Origin: Pseudomonadota bacterium
GTDB taxonomy: Bacteria > Pseudomonadota > Gammaproteobacteria > Pseudomonadales > Moraxellaceae
Direction of reading: 5' to 3'
Assembly (NCBI GenBank): GCA_023393635.1
Contig: JAEWKT010000052.1
Location: forward strand, 1-64,000
Length of the DNA: 64,000 bases
The notes below the pieces were generated by a model. The model had not been told where the DNA came from, searched no databases, and worked only from the letters and a program-made list of their open reading frames with translations. Both the position numbers and the translations under genes were made by a program. Below, piece by piece: positions 36,457-45,625 of this stretch (the first letter of the stretch is position 1; every line of letters starts with the position of its first letter).

Positions 36457-37494
36457 ATGGATCGCACCATGCCTGTTGAAAAAAGCAGTCGCGCCATATC
36501 GCATATTGATACTTTTCAGGGCTTGATCTTAGCCCTACAAAACTACTGGGCTGATCAAGGGTGTGTGATTTTACAACCCTACGATATGGAAGTTGGCGCA
36601 GGGACGTTTCATACCGCTACCTTTTTGCGCGCACTCGGGCCTGAAACCTGGAATGCGGCCTATGTGCAACCATCACGTCGCCCAAAAGATGGCCGTTATG
36701 GTGAAAACCCAAATCGTTTGCAGCATTATTATCAGTTTCAGGTGGTACTGAAGCCCAATCCTGCCAACATTCAGCAGCTTTATTTAGATTCTCTAAAAGC
36801 CATTGGCATTGATACCCTCATCCATGACATTCGTTTTGTGGAAGACAACTGGGAATCACCAACGCTTGGTGCGTGGGGTCTGGGCTGGGAAGTTTGGTTA
36901 AACGGCATGGAAGTGACCCAGTTTACCTATTTTCAACAAGTCGGTGGTGTTGAGTGCTATCCAGTCACAGGTGAAATTACTTACGGCCTAGAGCGATTGG
37001 CCATGTATCTGCAAGGCGTGGATTCCGTTTACGATCTGGTGTGGACTAAAGGTCAATTTGGTACGGTTACTTATGGCGATGTATTCCACCAGAACGAAGT
37101 GGAACAATCGACCTATAACTTTGAGCATGCCAACGTAAGCAAGCTATTTGAATTGTTTGATTTTTATGAAGAAGAGTCGAATAAATTAATGGCGGTTGAA
37201 TTGCCGCTGCCTGCCTATGAGATGGTATTAAAGGCTTCACATACCTTTAACTTGCTCGATGCGCGCGGTGCAATTTCTGTCACCGAACGTCAGCGTTATA
37301 TTTTGCGTGTACGTAGTTTGGCACGTGCCATTGCACAAAGTTATGTCAAAGCACGGGCAAAACTGGGCTTCCCCATGGCCGCGCCACAGTTACGTGATGA
37401 AGTGTTGGCACAACTTAAAGCGCAGGAAGAATCTGAAGCTTTACTAAATAATGCCAACCAAGCACAACAAAAGCAGCAAGGAGCCAGCAAATAA
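36457..37494 (+). CDS. glyQ: glycine--tRNA ligase alpha subunit
   Basis: Catalytic subunit of the tetrameric class II glycyl-tRNA synthetase. The 345-residue protein has DTFQGLILALQNYWADQGC, then LQPYDMEVGAGTFHTATFLRALGPE, QPSRRPKDGRYGENPNRLQHYYQFQV (motif 2 region) and GEITYGLERLAMYLQ (motif 3). It is longer than E. coli GlyQ (303) because of a polar Gln/Ala-rich tail after about residue 325. ATG 36469 is an alternative start. Its TAA overlaps the glyS ATG by one base. Confidence 0.96.
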   Translation: MDRTMPVEKSSRAISHIDTFQGLILALQNYWADQGCVILQPYDMEVGAGTFHTATFLRALGPETWNAAYVQPSRRPKDGRYGENPNRLQHYYQFQVVLKPNPANIQQLYLDSLKAIGIDTLIHDIRFVEDNWESPTLGAWGLGWEVWLNGMEVTQFTYFQQVGGVECYPVTGEITYGLERLAMYLQGVDSVYDLVWTKGQFGTVTYGDVFHQNEVEQSTYNFEHANVSKLFELFDFYEEESNKLMAVELPLPAYEMVLKASHTFNLLDARGAISVTERQRYILRVRSLARAIAQSYVKARAKLGFPMAAPQLRDEVLAQLKAQEESEALLNNANQAQQKQQGASK

Positions 37495-39560
37495 TGTCCA
37501 AGCACACCGTCTTATTTGAACTTGGCTGTGAAGAGCTGCCACCCAAAAACCTAAAAACCCTGCGTGATGCATTAAAAACCGAGGTTGTCACTCGGCTTAA
37601 AAATGCAGGTTTTGCCTTTGATAGCATTAATGCCTATGCCGCCCCACGTCGTTTAGCACTGCTCATTAATAACATTGATGGTGCCCAGCCTGATAGCCAA
37701 AAACGCTTTGATGGCCCTGCCGTGCAAGCAGCCTATGATGCGGAAGGTAAACCAACCAAAGCTCTGGAAGGTTTTATGCGCGGTCAGGGCATTAATGCCG
37801 ATCAGGTATCACGTTTTCAGGCTGGTAAAGTTGAAAAAGTTTGCTACTACAAAGAAGTGAAAGGCCAAACCCTGGACGAGGTATTACCTACTATTTTGGC
37901 TGAAGCACTCGATGCCCTGCCCATTGCCAAACGCATGCGTACTGCGGCCAGCCGTACCGAGTTTGTGCGCCCCGTGCAATGGGTGTTGCTGATGAAAGAT
38001 AGTGAAGTGATTGACGCCACTATTTTGGACTTTAAAGCTGGCAACCAAACCTATGGCCATCGCTTCCATGCACCGCAAGCTATTGGCCTAAAACATGCCA
38101 ATGATTATCTGGAAAGCCTGCGAGCTGCGCATGTGGTTGCCGATTTTGATGAGCGTCAGGCAACTATTTCCGCCCAAGTAAAAACATTGGCAGATGAAGT
38201 CAATGCACAAGCCATTGTGCCAGCCGATTTGCTGGATGAAGTCACTGCACTGGTGGAATGGCCAGTTGCCTTGCGTGCGACCTTTGAAGAGCGCTTTTTG
38301 GTGGTGCCACAAGAAGCCTTGATTTCAACCATGCAGGACAACCAAAAGTATTTTTGTTTGATTGATGCAGCTGGCAAATTGCAGCCTTACTTTATTACGG
38401 TTTCCAATATTGATTCCAGAGACCCACAGCAAATTATTGAGGGCAATGAAAAAGTCGTGCGGCCACGTTTAAGCGATGCCGAATTTTTCTTTATACAGGA
38501 TCAAAAGCAGCCACTAGCCAGCCGTCAGGAAAAACTGGCCAATATGGTGTTTCAGGCGCAACTGGGCACGCTATGGGACAAGTCCGAGCGTATTGCCAGG
38601 TTAGCGGTTGAAATTGCCAGACTGAACAATGGTGATGAGGCTGCTGCCAAGCAAGCAGGGCTATTGGCCAAATGTGACTTAACCTCTGAGCTGGTGGGTG
38701 AATTTCCTGAGCTACAAGGCATTGCAGGTACTTACTACGCCAAGCTTGAAGGATTATCTGATGAAGTGGCTAATGCCATTAGCGATCAGTATTTACCGCG
38801 CTTTGCGGGTGACAAATTGCCGCAAACGCGTACGGGTGTTGCCTTGGCACTGGCGGATCGTTTAGACACGCTGGTGGGTATTTTTGGCATTGGCCAAGCA
38901 CCGACTGGCAACAAAGATCCGTTTAGCTTACGTCGTGCCGCCATTGGTATTTTGCGCCTGCTAATTGAAAATAAATTGACCTTGTCTTTAAGCGAGTTGA
39001 TTGAACTGGCTGCACAAGGCTATGGGGATAAGTTAAAAGATATCCACAAGGCACACAGCGATAGCCTACAATTTGTGCAAGGTCGCTACCGTGCCATGTA
39101 TGAAGACCAGGGCGTGAGTGTTGATGTCATTCAAGCCGTACAAGTGCTAAACCCTGCCTCTCCGCTTGATTTTGATGATCGGGTGAAAGCCGTGAATCAT
39201 TTTAAAACATTGCCTGAAGCACAAGCATTGGCTGCCGCTAACAAACGCGTGGCCAATATCTTAGCTAAAGAAGGCAATGTGACTGGCGATGTAGACGTTA
39301 GCTTGCTTACCGAGCAAGCCGAAAAAGACTTGTATCAGGCCCTGCAAGCCATTGCGCCTGTGGTGACTCCATTATTGCAGTCGCATGATTACACCCCTGC
39401 CCTAACAGCACTTGCGGCTTTGCGTGCACCTATTGATGCGTTTTTTGATAACGTCATGGTCATGGCAGAGGATGCGGCAATTAAGCAAAATCGCCTACGT
39501 TTGCTGGCACAATTACGTGCGTTGTTTATGAGTGTGGCGGATGTCAGTGTGTTGCAGTAA
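37494..39560 (+). CDS. glyS: glycine--tRNA ligase beta subunit
   Basis: The tRNA-binding subunit that pairs with GlyQ. The 688-residue length matches the family (E. coli 689). Typical stretches are LFELGCEELPPKNLK at the start, FDGPAVQAAYD, EEALIS-type segment near residue 278, and the HD-like central region FPELQGIAGTYYAKLEG. The C-terminal anticodon-binding domain contains FFDNVMVMAED. Translation is coupled to glyQ through TAATG. Confidence 0.97.
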   Translation: MSKHTVLFELGCEELPPKNLKTLRDALKTEVVTRLKNAGFAFDSINAYAAPRRLALLINNIDGAQPDSQKRFDGPAVQAAYDAEGKPTKALEGFMRGQGINADQVSRFQAGKVEKVCYYKEVKGQTLDEVLPTILAEALDALPIAKRMRTAASRTEFVRPVQWVLLMKDSEVIDATILDFKAGNQTYGHRFHAPQAIGLKHANDYLESLRAAHVVADFDERQATISAQVKTLADEVNAQAIVPADLLDEVTALVEWPVALRATFEERFLVVPQEALISTMQDNQKYFCLIDAAGKLQPYFITVSNIDSRDPQQIIEGNEKVVRPRLSDAEFFFIQDQKQPLASRQEKLANMVFQAQLGTLWDKSERIARLAVEIARLNNGDEAAAKQAGLLAKCDLTSELVGEFPELQGIAGTYYAKLEGLSDEVANAISDQYLPRFAGDKLPQTRTGVALALADRLDTLVGIFGIGQAPTGNKDPFSLRRAAIGILRLLIENKLTLSLSELIELAAQGYGDKLKDIHKAHSDSLQFVQGRYRAMYEDQGVSVDVIQAVQVLNPASPLDFDDRVKAVNHFKTLPEAQALAAANKRVANILAKEGNVTGDVDVSLLTEQAEKDLYQALQAIAPVVTPLLQSHDYTPALTALAALRAPIDAFFDNVMVMAEDAAIKQNRLRLLAQLRALFMSVADVSVLQ

Positions 39561-39600
39561 CGCCACCTCGTTGTTCACTGATAAAGTAATTTGCTGATAA

Positions 39601-39630
39601 AAATGCCCTGCTTAACACAGCAGGGTTTTT
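39601..39630 (+). terminator. intrinsic terminator of glyQS
   Basis: CCCTGC and GCAGGG arms with an 8-nt loop and five T, 40 nt after glyS. Confidence 0.88.
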
Positions 39631-39795
39631 ACAAGTGAATGCCTTAAAATACTGCTACTGGCAAATCTAAACCATTAATTTCAAAAACAAACTGCCGTAA
39701 CATTCTAGCTACTGTAGCACTGAGCTTTAAAGTGGACATAGCACTACTATTTTGCCTATGATGTCTTAAGCATTGTTAACCAGACAGGTGTTTTT

Positions 39796-40056
39796 ATGAC
39801 TAACACGCGCGCTCACATGACCACTTTATTTGAGCAACTTGGACTTGAGTCTAGTAATGAAGCCATTGCCAAGTTTATTGAAACTCACCAATTAGATGCT
39901 GATACCTCACTCATCCAAGCGCCTTACTGGAATGAAGCACAGCGTCAATTTCTGGCAAATAAAATAAAAACCGATGATGCCACCTGGACAATTATTGTGG
40001 ATCAGCTCAATGAATCCCTACATGAAGACGCAGTGAAACGCTCCCAGCAAGCTTAA
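39796..40056 (+). CDS. DUF2789 family protein
   Basis: An 86-residue cytoplasmic protein matching the DUF2789 pattern: TLFEQLGLES near the start, a helix with AKFIETHQLD, and APYWNEAQRQFLANKI in the second half. No function is known for the family. No signal peptide or cysteines. A second Met at residue 8 could also be the start. It stands alone between glyS and a convergent secreted protein gene. Confidence 0.8.
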   Translation: MTNTRAHMTTLFEQLGLESSNEAIAKFIETHQLDADTSLIQAPYWNEAQRQFLANKIKTDDATWTIIVDQLNESLHEDAVKRSQQA

Positions 40057-40084
40057 AAGAAATGTTTGCAGGCTAAGCTACAAC

Positions 40085-40651
40085 TTACTGAATCCAGCGA
40101 ATTGCCTGTACGCGCAATATCTCACATGCGCCATCACCTACATCATCACGTGACAATGAGCTAGTCCATTTCCAGCCGTGATCATCAATTTCTACCAAGT
40201 CACCGTGCAGTTGTACCAAATCCCCTTGCTTTACGGTATTTAACTGTGCGGCAATAGCGGGACTTGCTGGAATAATATGAATATTAGACACCAGTTGCAT
40301 GGCTTTTTTGGGCGGTAACGGCAAGGTATTCATGCGCCATGTTAAATAGCGATTGCTTTGTTGTATGCCAATGAGTGGATAATAATGTTTACTGGCCAAT
40401 ATGCCTTCACTGACTGCAAAATCCACAGGCGAGAACTGCGCCTCACGGTCGTTGTTATAATCCTTGCGCCCTAAAATACGGAACTGCCCTGCAAACTGCT
40501 CCAGCACTTTGACATGTTGGTTTTGTGCGGGTGCCAGACCTTGCGCCACATTAAACACAGGCGTATTAAAATGGGTAACTGGCCGATTGGCTAAGGTCGG
40601 CAGACTCATGAACCCTAAAAGAATAATGACACTGATCTGCAAAAACCGCAT
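40085..40651 (-). CDS. exported protein of unknown function
   Basis: A 188-residue protein with a Sec signal peptide (about residues 1-21, SLPTLA before NRP). The mature part has no membrane segment. It carries a C-terminal block GDLVEIDDHGWKWTSSLSRDD-type, in which the WKW-x-SSLSR-D-x-GDGACE pattern recalls a conserved family of exported proteobacterial proteins of unknown role. I choose the ATG at 40651: GAGGT lies 8 nt upstream, and the signal peptide then begins directly. The upstream in-frame Met at 40678 would add nine polar residues. Confidence 0.75.
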   Translation of the reverse strand: MRFLQISVIILLGFMSLPTLANRPVTHFNTPVFNVAQGLAPAQNQHVKVLEQFAGQFRILGRKDYNNDREAQFSPVDFAVSEGILASKHYYPLIGIQQSNRYLTWRMNTLPLPPKKAMQLVSNIHIIPASPAIAAQLNTVKQGDLVQLHGDLVEIDDHGWKWTSSLSRDDVGDGACEILRVQAIRWIQ

Positions 40652-40932
40652 CTGGGTCACCTCTATGAGGTTTATCAATAATAGATGTATTAAAAACTAT
40701 AAAAGCTTATAAAATAGGGAGAACGCTGCAAAAATTGGCAAGAAAGTGAGTAGATATGTGTATTATCTGGGTGCAGTATAGAAAAGATGATAGATGTTAA
40801 GGTCGTTGCTCAATAAATTTTAGTAAAAGAAGGGGTAATAAAGCAGCCAATTGATTTACAATGCTTTTACTTAATTTTTATCCAATAAATACACGGCCTA
40901 AGTTTGTTTTTAACATAAAACAGGAACATCTT

Positions 40933-41019
40933 ATGTTTAAATTCACGCTATTTTGCATTTTGCTGCTTGTGTATACAGCGTGTTTGTTTAAGATAAAGCT
41001 AAAAAGCCACCTTAGTTAA
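40933..41019 (+). CDS. possible 28-residue membrane or lipid-anchored peptide
   Basis: A short frame MFKFTLFCILLLVYTACLFK... with a hydrophobic core and a lipobox-like YTAC, followed by a Lys-rich tail. AGGAAC lies about 6 nt before the ATG. It ends 9 nt before the GTG start of the permease gene, so the two would be co-transcribed. Short length leaves doubt that it is translated. Confidence 0.4.
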   Translation: MFKFTLFCILLLVYTACLFKIKLKSHLS

Positions 41020-41028
41020 GGACTTAAT

Positions 41029-42120
41029 GTGCAAGATACCTCTGCAATTCAGCGCTTATTGCTATTAAGTCTATTTATTGGGCTCATGCTACTTAGCTTT
41101 CAGGTGCTTAAGTTTTTTATTGTGCCTGTACTATGGGCAGCCATTTTGGCATATATCACCTGGCCGATTTATCAGGCCATTTTGCGCAACTTTGGTCAGC
41201 GCAATAATTTAAGCGCACTCACCATGACGGCTATTTTAAGCATAGTGATTGGTGTGCCATTTATTATGGCCATTTTTATGCTGCAACATGAAGGCCGTGA
41301 TTTATACTTAAACTTACAACGACAAATTTTTTCTGGTGGCATTGTACTGCCCGATGTCATCAAAAGTGTGCCGATTATTGGCCCAGAATTAAATACAATG
41401 GTGCAACACCTAAACGCTCACCCTACTGATTTGGCCATTACTATTCGTAGCTGGATTCAGGGGCATGTTGGTTTTGGTAAGGTAGTGATTGGTGAAATTA
41501 GCCGCAATATTTTTAAACTTACCCTGGCCATTTTAACCCTGTTTTTCTTTTATCGTGATGGCACTTATATTCTGGATCAAGTGCGTACTGCGCTCAACAA
41601 AGTCATTGGTTACCGCGTGCATGGTTATTTGCATGCCATTGGGGAAACCACGCGTGCAGTGGTATATGGCGTGGGTTTAACAGCTTTAGCACAAGCCTTA
41701 CTGGCAGGTTTGGGCTACTGGGTGGCTGGCGTACCAAACCCCATCGTGCTGACGTTTGCGACGTTTTTACTGGCGTTAATTCCATTTGGAACGCCCTTTG
41801 CGTGGGGGAGTGTTAGTATCTGGTTGCTCTCGCAAGGCTATACCTGGGAAGCCGCTGGCCTTGCCATGTGGGGCTTATGTGTGGTGAGCTGGATTGATAA
41901 TGTGATTCGTCCGTGGGTCATTTCTGGTGCTACCAAAATTCCATTTTTATTGATTATGTTTGGTGTACTGGGCGGCCTGGCCAGTTTTGGTATGGTAGGC
42001 GTGTTTGTGGGGCCTGTGGTATTGGCAGTGTTGCTGGCAGTATGGCGCGAATGGTTGCACCAAAAATCAATCGAGCCAGAACAGGAAGAGTTATTTGAAG
42101 ACCATCAGCCGCTGTTATAG
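41029..42120 (+). CDS. AI-2E family (PerM/YdiK-like) permease
   Basis: A 363-residue inner-membrane protein with about 8 hydrophobic helices, of the AI-2E transporter family. Typical features are the paired N-terminal helices, a central amphipathic region (residues 90-150), and the C-terminal LIPFGTPFAWG and GVFVGPVVLAVLLAVWREW. Members have been proposed to move autoinducer-2 or ions; the substrate here is unknown. The start is GTG 41029, supported by AAGGA 6 nt upstream. An overlapping ATG two bases earlier is in another frame. Confidence 0.88.
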   Translation: MQDTSAIQRLLLLSLFIGLMLLSFQVLKFFIVPVLWAAILAYITWPIYQAILRNFGQRNNLSALTMTAILSIVIGVPFIMAIFMLQHEGRDLYLNLQRQIFSGGIVLPDVIKSVPIIGPELNTMVQHLNAHPTDLAITIRSWIQGHVGFGKVVIGEISRNIFKLTLAILTLFFFYRDGTYILDQVRTALNKVIGYRVHGYLHAIGETTRAVVYGVGLTALAQALLAGLGYWVAGVPNPIVLTFATFLLALIPFGTPFAWGSVSIWLLSQGYTWEAAGLAMWGLCVVSWIDNVIRPWVISGATKIPFLLIMFGVLGGLASFGMVGVFVGPVVLAVLLAVWREWLHQKSIEPEQEELFEDHQPLL

Positions 42121-42144
42121 CGGCTTTTTAAATGTATTGAAAAT

Positions 42145-43458
42145 TCATTCATCCACAAATTCGCCTAACACATCATTTAAATAATTAAAGCCCTGTGCCG
42201 TACATTGTAATCGGCTGCTATGGGATAGCAAGTTATTGCCTACTAATAGGCCACGCTGTCTTAACTGGCTAAGTACTGGTTGCAATGGATCTAAACTTAA
42301 TCCTGTTCTTTGGGCATAAAACTCATGAGGCACGCCCTCTTTGAGCCGTAACGCATTCATCATAAATTCAAAGGGCATGTCCTTAGCTTGAATGGCTTGC
42401 CAATGCAGCATACTGGCAGGTTGCTGAGCCAGATAATCTTTGGGCAAACGGGTTTTTTGAAAACGATAAACACCATTAGTCTGAGTCACTTTGCCATGTG
42501 CGCCTGCGCCGATCGCCAGGTAATCACCAAACTGCCAGTAGTTGATGTTGTGCCGACAAGGCTGTTCTTTGGCCCATGCCGATACTTCGTATTGCACAAA
42601 ACCATGCTGACGCAATACCTCTTCCCCCGCCTGTTGAATATCGGCCAGTGTATCGTCGTCAGGCAAGGTGGGCTGGGTTCTAAAAAATACGGTGTTGGGT
42701 TCAATGGTCAGTTGATACCAAGAAATATGCGTGGCACCGTGTGTAATGGCCGTGTGCAAATCATGCAAGGCCTGTGCCTGGGTTTGTTCTGGCAAGCCAT
42801 GCATGAGGTCAACATTCACCCGATTAAAACCAGCTTCGCGCGCACGTCTAATCGCCTGTATCGCATCCTCCTGATTATGCACACGGCCAAGGCGTTGTAA
42901 CTGAGCTGGATTAAAGGTTTGCACCCCCAAAGACAGACGGTTAATACCTGCAGCCAAATAATTGGCAAATGGCTGATGTTCCAGTGTGCCAGGGTTGGCT
43001 TCCAGGGTAATTTCGCAATCATCGCTGAATAAAAACAGGTTTTTTAGCTGCGTGAATAGCCACTCATAACCCTTGGCAGAAATAAGTGACGGCGTGCCAC
43101 CGCCAATAAAAATACTTGAAATGCATCTGCCTTGTGCCAATGGTTGCTGTTGTGCTGCATCTTTTATCAAAGCATGTAAATATGCTTGCTCAAGCTCCGC
43201 AGACAATGCACTATCTGGCGATATTGGAGTAGATGTTTGATTAAAAAGGGCATTTATCCCTAAACTGGGTGACGCCTCCTGCAAGGTTGACATGGATTGC
43301 TCAACCAGACGTTGTTGCGCTCCCTGTCGATCAGGCACCACATGTGAATTAAAATCACAGTAGGGGCATTTTTTAATACACCACGGCATATGAATATATA
43401 AAGCAAGCGGGATGTCTGCTGGCTGCATATCAACTTGATCAGTCAAGGCTGCTGTCAT
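42145..43458 (-). CDS. hemW: heme chaperone / radical SAM protein HemW
   Basis: HemW is a radical-SAM-fold haem-binding chaperone, long misnamed oxygen-independent coproporphyrinogen oxidase. The 437-residue protein has the 4Fe-4S ligands Cys27, Cys31 and Cys34 in HMPWCIKKCPYCDFNSH, the SAM motif FIGGGTPS, and LSLGVQTF and VNVDLMHGLP. It is longer than E. coli HemW (378) because of an extra segment at about residues 45-88, rich in Ser, Gln and Ala. Only 17 nt separate its start from the divergent EVE gene. Confidence 0.9.
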   Translation of the reverse strand: MTAALTDQVDMQPADIPLALYIHMPWCIKKCPYCDFNSHVVPDRQGAQQRLVEQSMSTLQEASPSLGINALFNQTSTPISPDSALSAELEQAYLHALIKDAAQQQPLAQGRCISSIFIGGGTPSLISAKGYEWLFTQLKNLFLFSDDCEITLEANPGTLEHQPFANYLAAGINRLSLGVQTFNPAQLQRLGRVHNQEDAIQAIRRAREAGFNRVNVDLMHGLPEQTQAQALHDLHTAITHGATHISWYQLTIEPNTVFFRTQPTLPDDDTLADIQQAGEEVLRQHGFVQYEVSAWAKEQPCRHNINYWQFGDYLAIGAGAHGKVTQTNGVYRFQKTRLPKDYLAQQPASMLHWQAIQAKDMPFEFMMNALRLKEGVPHEFYAQRTGLSLDPLQPVLSQLRQRGLLVGNNLLSHSSRLQCTAQGFNYLNDVLGEFVDE

Positions 43459-43475
43459 TTTTTGGGAGTCTCAAT

Positions 43476-43928
43476 GTGGCCTATTGGCTAATGAAATCTG
43501 AACCGAGTGGTTTTGGCATCGATCACTTACAACAACTGGGCACGGCATTATGGGATGGTGTGCGTAATTATCAGGCACGTAACTTCTTACGGCAAATGAA
43601 AGCGGGTGATCAAGCGTTTTTTTATCACTCAAATTGTAAAGTGCCTGGCATTGTGGGCGTGATGAACATTGTTCAAGGGGGTTATGCAGATCCTACGCAG
43701 TTTAACCCAGAGCATCGCTACTATGACCCCAAGTCTATTCTGGATAAACCACGCTGGACGGGTGTTGATGTTGAGTTTGTCGAAAAATGGCCAGAAATTT
43801 TACCACTATCCACCTTGCGTGAAATACCCGAACTTGAAAACCTGCCACTATTACAACGAGGCAGTCGTTTATCGCTCATGCCCATCAGTGCAGCACAGTG
43901 GCAAATTATTTTAGACCATCAGCCCTAA
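43476..43928 (+). CDS. EVE domain protein
   Basis: A 150-residue single-domain EVE protein (PUA-like fold). It begins AYWLMKSEPSGFGIDHL and has WDGVRNYQARNFLRQMKAGDQAFFYHS-type and GIVGVMNIV stretches, typical of the family; members recognise modified bases in DNA or RNA. The start is GTG 43476, with GGGAG 7 nt upstream; the ATG two bases earlier reads into an early stop. Role in this organism is unknown. Confidence 0.9.
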   Translation: MAYWLMKSEPSGFGIDHLQQLGTALWDGVRNYQARNFLRQMKAGDQAFFYHSNCKVPGIVGVMNIVQGGYADPTQFNPEHRYYDPKSILDKPRWTGVDVEFVEKWPEILPLSTLREIPELENLPLLQRGSRLSLMPISAAQWQIILDHQP

Positions 43929-44000
43929 ATACTGATTAAATTACTGGTTAAATTTATATCAGACCCTCGCTACCCAATATTGAACTGAGTACACCGCACC

Positions 44001-44456
44001 ATGAAAGGACTAGAAATAAGCACATTGCTCATGCTGGGCTTGGCTGGCGGTGTGGCGTTGGCCAGTCAAGCGGGCGTCAACTCGCAGCTAAGGCAATATT
44101 TACACTCGCCTTATCAGGCTGCTTTTTTTTCCTTTTTGGTAGGTACATTGGTGCTCGGCATGGTGGTGTTGCTACAAAGCCAATCCCGTATTCAACTACA
44201 AGAAATCATGGGGATGCCTGTCTGGTTATGGATGGGTGGTTTGCTGGGGGCATTTGGCGTGAGTGTATCGATTATTTTGGCACCACGGCTAGGCGCGGTC
44301 AATTTAACCATTGTGATTGTGTGCGGTCAGCTATTGGCTGCGATGGTACTGGATCATTTTGGCTGGCTCGGTTTTGCAAAACATCCCATTAACTGGCAAC
44401 GGGTATCTGGTGTACTACTGGTAATAGTGGGATTAGTATTAACAGTTAAGTATTAA
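44001..44456 (+). CDS. DMT-superfamily transporter, YdcZ/DUF606
   Basis: A 151-residue protein with five hydrophobic helices matching the DUF606/YdcZ family of half-size DMT-like transporters: GLAGGVALASQAGVNSQLR in helix 1-2, PYQAAFFSFLVGTL, and AVNLTIVIVCGQLLAAMVLDHFG later. Family length is about 150. Such proteins probably act as dimers; substrate unknown. Confidence 0.85.
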   Translation: MKGLEISTLLMLGLAGGVALASQAGVNSQLRQYLHSPYQAAFFSFLVGTLVLGMVVLLQSQSRIQLQEIMGMPVWLWMGGLLGAFGVSVSIILAPRLGAVNLTIVIVCGQLLAAMVLDHFGWLGFAKHPINWQRVSGVLLVIVGLVLTVKY

Positions 44457-44576
44457 TATTTATTTTTTTATAACCAAACACACACTTTACTTACCAAGCT
44501 AATTTAAAACATTACCCTTTATTGTTTAAGTGCTCACTAGAATTTGCTGATATCCATTTGATCCGAGTAAGCACTG

Positions 44577-45428
44577 ATGAAAAAAGCAACGAATAAGACA
44601 ATAAAACTAGGTATGAGTCTGGCTGGTGGGCTTGCCGCAGCAATGCTATTAACTGCGTGTGGCGGTAATAGCAGTGATGATTTTGGCCCTGCGGTAGAAA
44701 ATCAGCCAGGTGGCAATTTATTTGGTTTTTATGCTGAAAGTATGGATGCTGATGATCCAGATCCAACAGTTGGCGGTATTTATGTCGATGCGCCTAATGG
44801 CACAGGGACGGTAAAAGGCCGTATGTCATTTCGCTATTTTGCCTGTCAGGATGGCGGCACCAATAGCCTGGAAGTAAAAGGGCAAAAAGCCACCAGTAAA
44901 ATTATTGGTAGCGTAGAAGGAACATTAGACTCTGCATCCAGCGTAAACAAAAATCAAAATATTGCATTAAGCTTTAATACCAGCTACAAGCGCAGTGATA
45001 ACCGTTATGAAGGTGACTACACCATTGGCGGCAATAAAGAAAATGACTTACGCACTATAAGGGATTGTGGTTTAACAGGGAGCGATCAGCAATTTACACT
45101 GGCACGTAAAGGCAACATAACCTTGTATCCTGAAAATACGGTAATGCCTAATAACTTTGATATTAAACAAGCGGGACGCATCATTAGCTTTGACAATCAG
45201 CCAAGCACTGCCCGTAAATTATTAGTGAATGTGATTAATCCATCTGCTATTGGCGACAGCAAGTCAAACGGGATTATCTATCAGCAAGTGGCTGATGATT
45301 TGCGCCTCCTAACCACTGAAATTCCATCTCGTGAAGTGCAAGCTGGCCAAAACTATATTGTCGTGGTGCAAATGTTTGACCAAAACAATAAAGCCGTGGC
45401 CTTTAAACAAAAAACCATGAAATTTTAA
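44577..45428 (+). CDS. lipoprotein of unknown function
   Basis: A 283-residue lipoprotein: a basic n-region, a hydrophobic core and lipobox LLTAC with Cys28, followed by Gly-Gly-Asn (no Asp at +2, so outer-membrane sorting is likely). The mature part is beta-rich and polar, with two further Cys residues and no enzyme motif I recognise. It is monocistronic with a strong terminator after it. Confidence 0.75.
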   Translation: MKKATNKTIKLGMSLAGGLAAAMLLTACGGNSSDDFGPAVENQPGGNLFGFYAESMDADDPDPTVGGIYVDAPNGTGTVKGRMSFRYFACQDGGTNSLEVKGQKATSKIIGSVEGTLDSASSVNKNQNIALSFNTSYKRSDNRYEGDYTIGGNKENDLRTIRDCGLTGSDQQFTLARKGNITLYPENTVMPNNFDIKQAGRIISFDNQPSTARKLLVNVINPSAIGDSKSNGIIYQQVADDLRLLTTEIPSREVQAGQNYIVVVQMFDQNNKAVAFKQKTMKF

Positions 45429-45478
45429 TGCAGGTTTTAAATAATCATTAATTGATAAGTTTATGTTGTGCCAACCCA

Positions 45479-45516
45479 TGCTGTGCAGTACTAGCTTGTA
45501 CTGTGCAGCATTTTTT
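45479..45516 (+). terminator. intrinsic terminator of the lipoprotein gene
   Basis: A 13-bp stem (TGCTGTGCAGTAC and GTACTGTGCAGCA, two wobble positions) with a 6-nt loop, followed by six T. Confidence 0.9.
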
Positions 45517-45625
45517 ATCATGGCGGATTTTATCAGGACATTTTAAAAACAGCAGTTGAAGTTTTACTTCTTGACCAATAGAGCAGATACAATACTGCCT
45601 CTTATAAAATGATAGGCAAAAGGCT

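Noticed and set aside
42388..42900. 170-codon plus-strand frame inside hemW
   Set aside because: Fully antisense to a gene with complete HemW motifs; codon use and protein composition are unconvincing.
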